Assembly: GCA_964591605.1 (NCBI GenBank)
Contig: CAZQEN010000449.1
Location: forward strand, 1 to 5,291
Origin: CAYLLT01 sp964591605
GTDB taxonomy: Bacteria; Planctomycetota; Phycisphaerae; UBA1845; PWPN01
DNA length: 5,291 nt
Direction: 5' to 3'
Part shown: positions 1-5,060 of the stretch, one piece after another
Numbering within the stretch: the first letter of the stretch is position 1
Layout of the letters: each line of letters opens with the position of its first letter
Made by a program: the position numbers and the translations under genes
Notes under the pieces: model-generated
What the model was told of the DNA's origin: nothing
Databases searched by the model: none
Seen by the model: the letters and a program-made list of their open reading frames with translations, nothing else

Positions 1-191
1 TGCCGCAGAGCGACTGCTACGTGAACGTGCTGCGCGAAGCGATGGCGGTCGATACGCTGGATGGGTGCGGGATTTACTTCGGCACGACCGGCGGCCAGGT
101 CTACTGCTCGCCTGACGGCGGAGACACGTGGAATGCGATCGTGCGGGATCTGCCCGCGGTGCTGTCGGTCGAAGTGCAGACGCTTGGATGA
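1..191 (+). CDS. BNR-repeat / exo-alpha-sialidase-like beta-propeller protein, C-terminal fragment
   Basis: Only the last 62 codons are inside the window. The first complete codon is at position 3 and the TGA is at 189-191. The visible tail contains the string YFGTTGGQVYCSPDGGDTW, a classic BNR/Asp-box pattern (S-x-D-x-G-x-T-W) on a propeller blade that begins with FGT-x-G-x-V. Proteins of this kind (sialidase-fold or WD40/YVTN/BNR-like) are often annotated as exo-alpha-sialidases, but the Asp-box is structural and does not establish glycosidase activity. The MoaD/ThiS-like gene starts 78 bases downstream on the same strand. From memory, this pairing of a BNR propeller gene with a small MoaD-like gene recurs in unrelated bacteria, so the two probably form a functional unit separate from the sigma-factor locus. 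The fold call is fairly secure, the substrate unknown. Confidence 0.78.
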   Translation, partial: PQSDCYVNVLREAMAVDTLDGCGIYFGTTGGQVYCSPDGGDTWNAIVRDLPAVLSVEVQTLG

Positions 192-195
192 TGGT

Positions 196-223
196 CGATT
201 GCCCATTGCCGATTGCCGATTGA
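196..223 (+). repeat. Tandem heptamer repeat, four copies of CGATTGC
   Basis: Four head-to-tail 7-nt units are seen: CGATTGC at 196-202, CCATTGC at 203-209, CGATTGC at 210-216 and CGATTGA at 217-223. Units two and four differ from the consensus by one base. The tract begins five bases after the stop codon of the propeller gene and ends before the ribosome binding site of the MoaD-like gene. Short heptameric tandem tracts of this kind are common intergenic filler in some planctomycete and cyanobacterial genomes. No function can be assigned. Confidence 0.75.
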
Positions 224-269
224 GCAGGAGCCTTTCCCTCAATTGGGAGCTGGACATTGGAGGTGGCAC

Positions 270-569
270 GTGGTTCGGATTGAGCTTCCATTCCACTTGC
301 GCAACCTGGCCCGGATCGAGGGCACGGAGGTCGAGGTCGAGCCGGACGGCCCGCCGACGCTGCGCACGGCTCTGGATTCCCTCGAGGCGCGCTACCCGGT
401 GCTGCGCGGGACGATCCGCGATCACGTGACGCTGCAGCGACGGCCGCTCGTGCGGTTTTTTGCGTGCGAGCAGGACCTGTCCCACGAGCCGCCGGATACG
501 CCGTTGCCCGAGAAGGTGGCCGCGGGGGCTGAGCCGTTTGTGATCCTGGGGGCCATCGCAGGCGGGTGA
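270..569 (+). CDS. MoaD/ThiS family beta-grasp (ubiquitin-like) protein
   Basis: This 99-residue protein has the size and pattern of sulfur-carrier-type beta-grasp proteins. A first strand (VRIELPFHL, residues 2-10) is followed by a VEVEPDG strand-turn, a helix with ALDSLEARYPVLR (34-46), the strand VRFFACEQDL (61-70) and the C-terminal tail ILGAIAGG ending in Gly-Gly. In MoaD and ThiS the terminal Gly-Gly is adenylated and converted to a thiocarboxylate. Here the diglycine is visible, but no E1-like, MoaE or ThiG gene is in the window, so sulfur-carrier activity is only inferred. The GTG start at 270 is chosen because GGAGGT (259-264) lies five bases upstream and homology begins there. The in-frame ATG at 213 lies inside the heptamer repeat and is rejected. 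It probably works with the upstream BNR propeller protein. Confidence 0.82.
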   Translation: MVRIELPFHLRNLARIEGTEVEVEPDGPPTLRTALDSLEARYPVLRGTIRDHVTLQRRPLVRFFACEQDLSHEPPDTPLPEKVAAGAEPFVILGAIAGG

Positions 570-662
570 GCGGTGGCCGGACCAGTTGGTGCGGAATAAG
601 ATGAAGGGCCGCCGTTGGCCGGGTCGGGCCAGGCGATTCCAGCCAGCCATACGAGGTTTGCC

Positions 663-1010
663 GTGAAATACATGCTGCTTGTGTACGGGGATGAGAAGGC
701 CTGGAACGACACGTACCGGGAGACGTGCTATGCCGAATCTCTGCAGTTGGTCGACCAGCTCAAGGCGAGCGGTCAGTACGTGGCGTCTTCTCCGCTGCAG
801 CCGACGTCGACGGCCAGGAGCGTCCGCGTCCGCGAGGGGAAGCGTCTGGTGACCGACGGCCCGTTCGCGGAGACGCGCGAACAGCTCGGCGGGTATTACC
901 TGGTTGAGGCGAAGGATCTGGACGAAGCGATCCGCATCGCGGAGCGGATTCCGCCGGCGAAGATGGGCACGATCGAAGTGCGGCCGCTCATCGAGCTTTC
1001 CGGGACATAG
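663..1010 (+). CDS. DGPF domain (YCII-related) protein, first stand-alone copy
   Basis: The protein is 115 residues, a normal length for the YCII-related/DGPF family, which adopts a dimeric ferredoxin-like alpha/beta fold. It opens with the family start VKYMLLVYGDE and carries the signature LVTDGPFAETREQLGG at residues 62-77 (DGPF at 65-68), then a strand YYLVEAKDLDEAI and a final strand GTIEVRPLIEL. The biochemical function of DGPF proteins is unknown. They are the typical targets and neighbours of ECF42 sigma factors, as here. The GTG at 663 is preferred because GAGGT (653-657) is five bases upstream and homologues begin with [M/V]KYMLL; the upstream in-frame ATG at 615 would add sixteen unconserved residues. 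It is a close paralogue of the gene at 3926. No convincing promoter was seen in the 93 bases upstream. Confidence 0.92.
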   Translation: MKYMLLVYGDEKAWNDTYRETCYAESLQLVDQLKASGQYVASSPLQPTSTARSVRVREGKRLVTDGPFAETREQLGGYYLVEAKDLDEAIRIAERIPPAKMGTIEVRPLIELSGT

Positions 1011-1027
1011 AAACGATCTCAAGATGG

Positions 1028-1136
1028 GTGTGGCACAGGCACCAGGCCTGTGTCCGGGTGTGGCACCGCCGTCCCGGCGGTGCTCCACGGGCGAGACGCC
1101 CGTAGCACACCCACCAGCGGGACGCCGGTGCCACAC
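1028..1136. repeat. Intergenic multi-hairpin dispersed-repeat block (GTAVPAV/HGRDAR type)
   Basis: Several palindromic modules are packed together. CACAGGC (1034-1040) pairs with GCCTGTG (1046-1052). GCACCGCC (1063-1070) pairs with GGCGGTGC (1076-1083) around a GTCCC loop. ACGGGCG (1087-1093) pairs with CGCCCGT (1097-1103) around AGA. CACC/GGTG (1112-1115 and 1127-1130) closes a fourth, weaker one. GTGTGGCACC at 1058-1067 is also an exact inverted repeat of GGTGCCACAC at 1127-1136, and the arms can be extended to 23 bp with three mismatches, so the block can fold as a cruciform. Translated in frame with the sigma gene it gives CGTAVPAVLHGRDAR, a string I recall from many spurious ORFs in PVC-group genomes. 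It fills most of the gap between the first DGPF gene and the sigma gene, and may affect read-through or mRNA stability. Confidence 0.8.
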
Positions 1137-1169
1137 TTACGAGCGGAGTCCGAGCGCCATTCCTGCGTC

Positions 1170-2444
1170 ATGAGCCAGACTGCGGCCAACGAGATTCAGG
1201 AGCGAGTAGAGGCGGTGTACCGTGCAGAAGCGCGGGCCGTCTTTGCGACGCTGGTCCGCGTGCTGGGCGACTTCGACCTGGCCGAAGAGGCGCTGCACGA
1301 TGCGTTCGCTTCGGCGATCGAGCAGTGGCCGCGGGACGGTGTGCCGTCGAATCCGCGGGCATGGCTGGTGTCGGCCGGGCGGTTCAAAGCCATCGACGTG
1401 ATGCGCCGCCGTGCCCGCTTCGACGCTTCGCTGGGCGAGCTGGCCCAGCGAATCGAGGACCAGGCCGCCGACGCGGCCGCGGACCGGGACGAAGACGGCG
1501 TCGAGGATGACCGGCTGCGGCTGATCTTCACGTGTTGCCATCCGGCGCTGCCTCCGGAGGCCCGGATTGCGCTGACGCTGCGGGAGGTGTGCGGGCTGAC
1601 GACCGAGGAGATCGCGCGGGCGTTTCTGACGACGCCGGCCACGCTGGCTCAGCGCATCGTGCGGGCCAAGTCGAAGATCAAGAGCGCGGGCATTCCGTAC
1701 CAGGTGCCTTCGCGGGCGGATCTGCCCGACCGGCTCGATGCGGTGCTTCGTGTGGTCTACCTGATTTTCAACGAGGGGTACTGCGCGTCGTCGGGCGATT
1801 CGGTGACGCGTGGGGATCTCTCGGCCGAGGCGATCCGGCTCGGTCGGCTGCTTGTCGAACTGCTGGCGGATCCGGAGACGATCGGACTGCTGGCGCTCAT
1901 GCTCCTTCAGGAGTCGCGACGGGCGGCACGGACGACTCCAGAGGGCGATCTGATTCTGCTGGCGGACCAGGATCGCTCTCTGTGGAACCGTGAGCAGATC
2001 GCCGAGGGGCAGGTCCTGGTGCAACGAGCGCTGCAGTCAGGGCGGTTCGGGCCGTACACGCTCCAGGCGGCCATCGCGGCGGTGCACGCCGACGCGTCCA
2101 CCGCGGATGCGACGGATTGGGGCCAGATCGTGGCCTTGTATGACGTGCTGGCGAGGATCGAGCCGTCGCCGGTGGTGGAATTGAACCGTGCGGTGGCGGT
2201 CGCGATGCGCGATGGTCCGGCGGCGGGCGTAGACCTGATTGATGGGATTCTGGCCCGCGGCGACCTGGCCGACTACCACCTGGCGCACTCGGCGCGGGCG
2301 GATCTGTGCCGCCGACTGGGCCGTACGGCCGAGGCGCGGGTTTCCTACGAGCGGGCGATCCGTCTGGCCAGGCAGGAGCCCGAGCGTCGCTTCCTCGAAC
2401 GACGACTGCGGGAACTGAGCGACAACCGCAGGGCGGCGGTGTGA
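1170..2444 (+). CDS. ECF42-type RNA polymerase sigma factor with C-terminal TPR extension
   Basis: The 424-residue protein is about twice the length of a basic ECF sigma factor. Sigma region 2 covers about residues 12-85 (DFDLAEEALHDAFASAIEQW, then NPRAWLVSAGRFKAIDVMRR). An acidic linker (about 95-114) leads to sigma region 4 at about 115-175 (LIFTCCHPALPPEAR, GLTTEEIARAF, AQRIVRAKSKI). From about 185 to 415 runs a helical extension (DUF6596/TPR-like) with VVYLIFNEGYCAS, LADQDRSLWNREQIAEG, GPYTLQAAIAAVHA and VVELNRAVAVAM; these motifs mark group ECF42. In that group the extension is reported to be required for activity, and DGPF genes are the main targets. No anti-sigma gene is present. ATG 1170 is chosen because conserved sequence begins just after it, although no good Shine-Dalgarno precedes it. 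In-frame reading back to GTG 1050 would translate the repeat block and is very unlikely. Confidence 0.94.
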   Translation: MSQTAANEIQERVEAVYRAEARAVFATLVRVLGDFDLAEEALHDAFASAIEQWPRDGVPSNPRAWLVSAGRFKAIDVMRRRARFDASLGELAQRIEDQAADAAADRDEDGVEDDRLRLIFTCCHPALPPEARIALTLREVCGLTTEEIARAFLTTPATLAQRIVRAKSKIKSAGIPYQVPSRADLPDRLDAVLRVVYLIFNEGYCASSGDSVTRGDLSAEAIRLGRLLVELLADPETIGLLALMLLQESRRAARTTPEGDLILLADQDRSLWNREQIAEGQVLVQRALQSGRFGPYTLQAAIAAVHADASTADATDWGQIVALYDVLARIEPSPVVELNRAVAVAMRDGPAAGVDLIDGILARGDLADYHLAHSARADLCRRLGRTAEARVSYERAIRLARQEPERRFLERRLRELSDNRRAAV

Positions 2445-2500
2445 CGGCAGTCGCCCGATGGGCCGCTCACCATCATTCTGGCGAATTTGACCCCCCTCGC

Positions 2501-2527
2501 TGTCGATTTCAGGTCGGGCCGGCCGAC
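2501..2527 (+). promoter_or_regulatory. Candidate ECF42-dependent promoter
   Basis: TGTCGA (2501-2506) is followed after exactly 17 bases by CGAC (2524-2527). From memory, the promoter motif reported for ECF42 sigma factors in Streptomyces venezuelae is TGTCGA at -35 with CGA/TC at -10, so both boxes and the spacing fit. The site is intergenic, 57 bases after the sigma stop codon and 93 bases before the start of the DGPF-VOC fusion gene, which is the expected kind of target. TGTCGA also occurs by chance inside coding sequence at 1853 and 5155. At 1853 no CGA/TC box follows at the 17-base spacing. The full arrangement is therefore what supports the call. Confidence 0.55.
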
Positions 2528-2551
2528 TACTCAGTGTTGCGGGCATGGAAA

Positions 2552-2569
2552 CCGGGTCGATCCACCCGG
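2552..2569 (+). promoter_or_regulatory. Leader hairpin upstream of the DGPF-VOC gene
   Basis: CCGGGT (2552-2557) pairs perfectly with ACCCGG (2564-2569) around a six-base loop. The hairpin lies between the candidate ECF42 promoter and the Shine-Dalgarno AAGGAG (2581-2586), so it would be in the 5' untranslated part of the transcript. It lacks a T tract, so it is not a classical terminator. A role in mRNA stability or translation is possible but unproven. Confidence 0.35.
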
Positions 2570-2593
2570 CCGCTGCGAACAAGGAGCCAGTTG

Positions 2594-3409
2594 ATGCGAT
2601 TCATGATGCTCATGATCCCGAAGGGCTACGAGAACGCCAGGCCGGGTGCGATGCCCGATGCCAAGGCCGTCGAGGCGATGATGAAATACAACCAGGAGCT
2701 GCAGAAGGCGGGGGTATTGGTGACGCTCGACGGGCTGCACCCGCCGTCGATGGGAGCGCGGGTCTCGTTTGCCGGGGGCAAGCCCACGGTGACCGACGGG
2801 CCGTTTGCCGAAGCCAAGGAAGTTCTGGGTGGTTACTGGATGATCAATGTGAAATCGAGGCAGGAGGCGATCGAGTGGGCGTCGCGCTGCCCGGCTTCGG
2901 CCAATGAGGTGATCGAGATCCGGCAGGTGCAGGACATGTCGGACTTCCCGCCGGATGTGCAGAAAGCCGCCGCGGGGTTTGAGGAGATGCAGAGGGCATC
3001 CGCGTACCGCCCGAAGATCTTCGTGAATCTGCCGGTCAAAGACCTCAAACGGTCGGTCGAGTTCTTTACGAAGCTGGGTTACCGGTTCAACCCCCAGTTC
3101 ACCGACGAGAAGGCGACGTGCATGATCGTGGGCGAAGACATCTTCGTCATGCTGCTGGTCGAGAAGTTCTTCAAGACGTTCACGCCCAAGGCGCTGGTCG
3201 ACGCGAAATCGGGCACGGAAGCGATCACCGCTCTTTCGGCGGCGTCGCGCGAGGAGGTCAACCGCATCGTGGAGACGGCACTTGCGGCGGGCGCGCGGCG
3301 TTACGCGGAGCCGCAGGACCACGGGTTCATGTACCAGTGGGGCTTCGAGGATCTCGACGGGCACATTTGGGAATACCTGTGGATGACGCCGGCGGCGCTG
3401 GAGCAGTAG
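2594..3409 (+). CDS. DGPF (YCII-related) - VOC (glyoxalase-fold) fusion protein
   Basis: The 271-residue protein joins two domains that are commonly encoded separately. Residues 1-115 are a DGPF/YCII-related domain (MRFMMLMIPKGYE start; VTDGPFAEAKEVLGGYWMI with DGPF at 68-71; VIEIRQVQ final strand). A linker of about 25 residues (DFPPDVQKAAAGFEEMQRA) leads to a VOC-superfamily domain at about 140-265, with KIFVNLPVKDLKRSVEFFTKLGY, DIFVMLL, SREEVNRIVETALAAGA and the closing FEDLDGHIWEYLWM. N145 occupies the first-strand place where many metal-dependent VOC enzymes have His, while the C-terminal E260 is kept, so metal catalysis is uncertain. The ATG at 2594 has AAGGAG seven bases upstream. It is the first gene after the sigma factor and has its own candidate ECF42 promoter. 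The substrate is unknown. Confidence 0.92.
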   Translation: MRFMMLMIPKGYENARPGAMPDAKAVEAMMKYNQELQKAGVLVTLDGLHPPSMGARVSFAGGKPTVTDGPFAEAKEVLGGYWMINVKSRQEAIEWASRCPASANEVIEIRQVQDMSDFPPDVQKAAAGFEEMQRASAYRPKIFVNLPVKDLKRSVEFFTKLGYRFNPQFTDEKATCMIVGEDIFVMLLVEKFFKTFTPKALVDAKSGTEAITALSAASREEVNRIVETALAAGARRYAEPQDHGFMYQWGFEDLDGHIWEYLWMTPAALEQ

Positions 3410-3479
3410 CCGGCCGCGGAAAGTCAAGCAGAAACGGTCTGCGAATCCTGAAACCATCGAACTGAAAAGGAGACGTTCC

Positions 3480-3884
3480 ATGCAGATTCAGCCTTACCTG
3501 TTTTTCGAGGGCCGCTGCGAAGAGGCCCTGGAGTTCTACCGCAAGACGGTCGGCGCCGAGGTGCTGATGATGATGCGGTTCAAGGACAGCCCCGAGCCGG
3601 CCGGGTGCGGCTCCGCGGCGCCCGAGAAGGTGATGCACGCGAGCGTGCGGATCGGCAAGTCAACGGTGCTTGCATCCGACGGGCGATGCGAGGGGCGGCC
3701 GAATTTCCAGGGCTTCGCGCTGTCGCTCACCGTCGCCAACGAGGCCGAGGCCGACCGGATCTTCACCGCCCTCGTCGAGGCGGGCCAGGTGGTGATGCCG
3801 CTGGCGAAAACGTTCTTTTCGCCGCGTTTCGGCATGCTCGTCGATCGATTCGGCGTGTCGTGGATGGTCTACGTGGCGCCGTGA
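3480..3884 (+). CDS. PhnB-like VOC family protein (3-demethylubiquinone methyltransferase-type domain)
   Basis: The protein is 134 residues, typical of stand-alone PhnB-like members of the VOC superfamily (Pfam 3-dmu-9_3-mt). Signature segments are QPYLFFEGRCEEALEFYRKTVGAEV (split here as QPYLFFEGRCEEALEFY then RKTVGAEV, residues 4-28), MMRFKDSPEP (31-40), VMHASVRIGKSTVLASDG (51-68) and the closing FGMLVDRFGVSWMVYV (117-132). Despite the family name, such proteins are not methyltransferases by sequence and their reactions are mostly unknown. AAGGAG (3467-3472) lies seven bases before the ATG, so the start is secure. It begins 70 bases after the fusion gene with no terminator-like hairpin between them, so co-transcription is likely. 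PhnB-like genes are frequent companions in ECF/DGPF clusters. Confidence 0.9.
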   Translation: MQIQPYLFFEGRCEEALEFYRKTVGAEVLMMMRFKDSPEPAGCGSAAPEKVMHASVRIGKSTVLASDGRCEGRPNFQGFALSLTVANEAEADRIFTALVEAGQVVMPLAKTFFSPRFGMLVDRFGVSWMVYVAP

Positions 3885-3925
3885 CGGGTAATTCGAGACC
3901 GGCGGATCAACATGCGAGGATACAC

Positions 3926-4288
3926 ATGAAATACATGCTCCTGTGCTATGACGATGAACGTGCGTGGGAAAGGGTTGGCGAGGAGGCGCTGGGCGCGGCC
4001 CGCGATGAGGCGGTGCAGCTCTGCCATGAGATCAAGGCGAGGGGACAGTACCTGCTGGCCTCTCCGCTGCATTCGGTGTCCACGGCCACGAGCGTGCGGG
4101 TACGGAACGGCAAGCCGCTGGTGACAGACGGCCCGTTCGCGGAGACGCGCGAACAGCTCGGCGGCTTCTACCTGATCGACGTGAAGGATCTCAACGAGGC
4201 GATCAGCATCGCGGCCAGGCACCCGGGCGCGCGGCTGGGCACCGTCGAGATCCGGCCGGTGGTCGAGCTGCCGGGTTTGCCGAAGTAG
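3926..4288 (+). CDS. DGPF domain (YCII-related) protein, second stand-alone copy
   Basis: This 120-residue protein begins MKYMLLCYDDERAWE and carries LVTDGPFAETREQLGG at residues 65-80 (DGPF at 68-71), followed by FYLIDVKDLNEAI and GTVEIRPVVELPG. It is clearly paralogous to the gene at 663: the sixteen signature residues are identical and 38 DNA bases match exactly. The ATG at 3926 is chosen for the family start MKYMLL and the GAGGA about six bases upstream. Reading further upstream in the same frame would run through the PhnB-like gene out of register and is spurious. The gap to the PhnB-like gene is 41 bases, which suggests one operon. The function is unknown; it is probably an ECF42 regulon member through read-through from the promoter near 2501. 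Confidence 0.92.
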   Translation: MKYMLLCYDDERAWERVGEEALGAARDEAVQLCHEIKARGQYLLASPLHSVSTATSVRVRNGKPLVTDGPFAETREQLGGFYLIDVKDLNEAISIAARHPGARLGTVEIRPVVELPGLPK

Positions 4289-4314
4289 CGCCTGTGCCGG
4301 CGACTGACCCATCA

Positions 4315-4340
4315 CTCTGACGCTCGTGGAGCGGCCAGAG
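4315..4340 (+). terminator. Possible terminator-like hairpin after the second DGPF gene
   Basis: CTCTG (4315-4319) pairs with CAGAG (4336-4340) and, inside it, CGCTC (4321-4325) pairs with GAGCG (4329-4333) around a GTG loop. This gives ten base pairs interrupted by a small internal loop. It begins 26 bases after the stop codon at 4288 and sits at the start of a 170-base gap, a reasonable place for an operon boundary. No T tract follows, so it may be an attenuator or processing site rather than an intrinsic terminator. Confidence 0.35.
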
Positions 4341-4458
4341 AAGTGTCCTGAAAGGCGTAATCATTATGAGAACGAGAGCCCCCGCGTCGAGCGACGGACC
4401 TGTTGAACAGGCCTTCGACGCATCTGAGAACCCAGTGCCAGGGCGGAGTAAAGCCAGA

Positions 4459-4998
4459 ATGGTCCAGATCACCCTCATCGCCCTCGCGGCGATTGTTGCT
4501 GTCTTTGTGCTCATCGTGTTCCTGCAGCCGTCGGAGTTTCGGATTGCGCGGGCGGCGACGATCTCGGCGCCTCCGGCGTTGGTCTTTGCACACGTCAACG
4601 ATTTCCATCGCTGGGTGGCATGGTCGCCGTACGAGAAGCTCGATCCAGGGATGAAGAAAACCTACGAGGGCCCGCCGTCGGGAAACGGGGCCAGCTATGC
4701 GTGGTCCGGCAACAGCCAGGCGGGGGAAGGGCGCGCGACCATCATGGAGAGCCGTCCGAGCGACCTGATCCGGATCAAACTCGAATTCATCCGGCCGCTG
4801 GCCTGCACGAACACGGCGGAGTTCACCTTTGAACCGGCGGGTGGTCAGACCGCGGTGACCTGGAGCCTGGCGGGACGAAACAGCTTCATGGGCAAGGCAG
4901 TCGGCCTGTTCATGAACATGGATAAAATGGTCGGCGGGCAGTTCGAGGAGGGGCTGGCGCAACTCAAATCAGTGGTGGAAACGGCTCCCCGGCAGTAG
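4459..4998 (+). CDS. SRPBCC family protein with N-terminal membrane anchor
   Basis: From ATG 4459 the protein has 179 residues. Residues 3-22 (QITLIALAAIVAVFVLIVFL) form a hydrophobic segment, either a single membrane anchor or an uncleaved signal. An SRPBCC/START-like ligand-binding domain follows: EFRIARAATISAPPALVFAH, then DFHRWVAWSPYEKLDPGMKK, TYEGPPSGNGASYAWSGN, a strand RIKLEFIRPL, TNTAEFTFEP and the closing helix FMNMDKMVGGQFEEGLAQLK. Members bind hydrophobic ligands in a helix-grip fold; the ligand here is unknown. An in-frame ATG at 4366 with AAAGG ten bases upstream would add 31 hydrophilic residues. I prefer 4459 because homologues start at the hydrophobic segment and because the 4366-4458 stretch has weaker codon bias with several AGA codons. 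The DoxX-like gene follows after 74 bases. Confidence 0.88.
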   Translation: MVQITLIALAAIVAVFVLIVFLQPSEFRIARAATISAPPALVFAHVNDFHRWVAWSPYEKLDPGMKKTYEGPPSGNGASYAWSGNSQAGEGRATIMESRPSDLIRIKLEFIRPLACTNTAEFTFEPAGGQTAVTWSLAGRNSFMGKAVGLFMNMDKMVGGQFEEGLAQLKSVVETAPRQ

Positions 4999-5043
4999 CG
5001 CGCGCACCCGATGGAACGCGACAGGGGCGGCAGGTCCGCGCGA

Positions 5044-5060
5044 CGGGCCGTTCCGGCCCG
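5044..5060 (+). promoter_or_regulatory. Hairpin abutting the DoxX gene ribosome binding site
   Basis: CGGGCC (5044-5049) pairs perfectly with GGCCCG (5055-5060) around the loop GTTCC. The last paired base, G5060, is also the first base of the Shine-Dalgarno GGAGG (5060-5064). In the transcript this stem would stand directly next to the ribosome binding site, where it could tune translation. It could also be a chance GC-rich palindrome. Confidence 0.3.

Noticed and set aside
422..712. A 96-codon minus-strand open frame covering the end of the MoaD-like gene and the following gap
   Set aside because: No homology-like pattern, and it is antisense to two supported genes. The 570-662 gap itself shows no promoter I can defend.
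1853..1858. TGTCGA box inside the sigma gene as a second ECF42 promoter
   Set aside because: The matching CGA/TC box is absent at the required spacing and the site is in coding sequence. A six-base match is expected by chance in a window of this size.
1137..2024. A 295-codon open frame on the minus strand across the sigma gene
   Set aside because: It is antisense to a clearly conserved gene and is kept open by the strong GC codon bias. Its translation is rich in Arg, Pro and Gln with no recognisable domain.
2453..2463. Small hairpin GCCC-GAT-GGGC just after the sigma stop codon as a terminator
   Set aside because: The stem is only four base pairs with no T tract, too weak to call.
2306..2593. 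In-frame upstream extension of the DGPF-VOC gene into the sigma gene
   Set aside because: It would overlap the sigma coding region and the candidate promoter. The DGPF family start MRFMML at 2594 has a good AAGGAG.
2531..3481. A 316-codon open frame on the minus strand across the DGPF-VOC gene
   Set aside because: It is a mirror frame of a well-supported gene, of low complexity and rich in Arg, His and Leu, with no domain pattern and no plausible ribosome binding site.
3605..3925. In-frame upstream extension of the second DGPF gene through the PhnB-like gene
   Set aside because: It overlaps a conserved gene in another frame and encodes arginine-rich, unconserved sequence. The MKYMLL start at 3926 is the family start.
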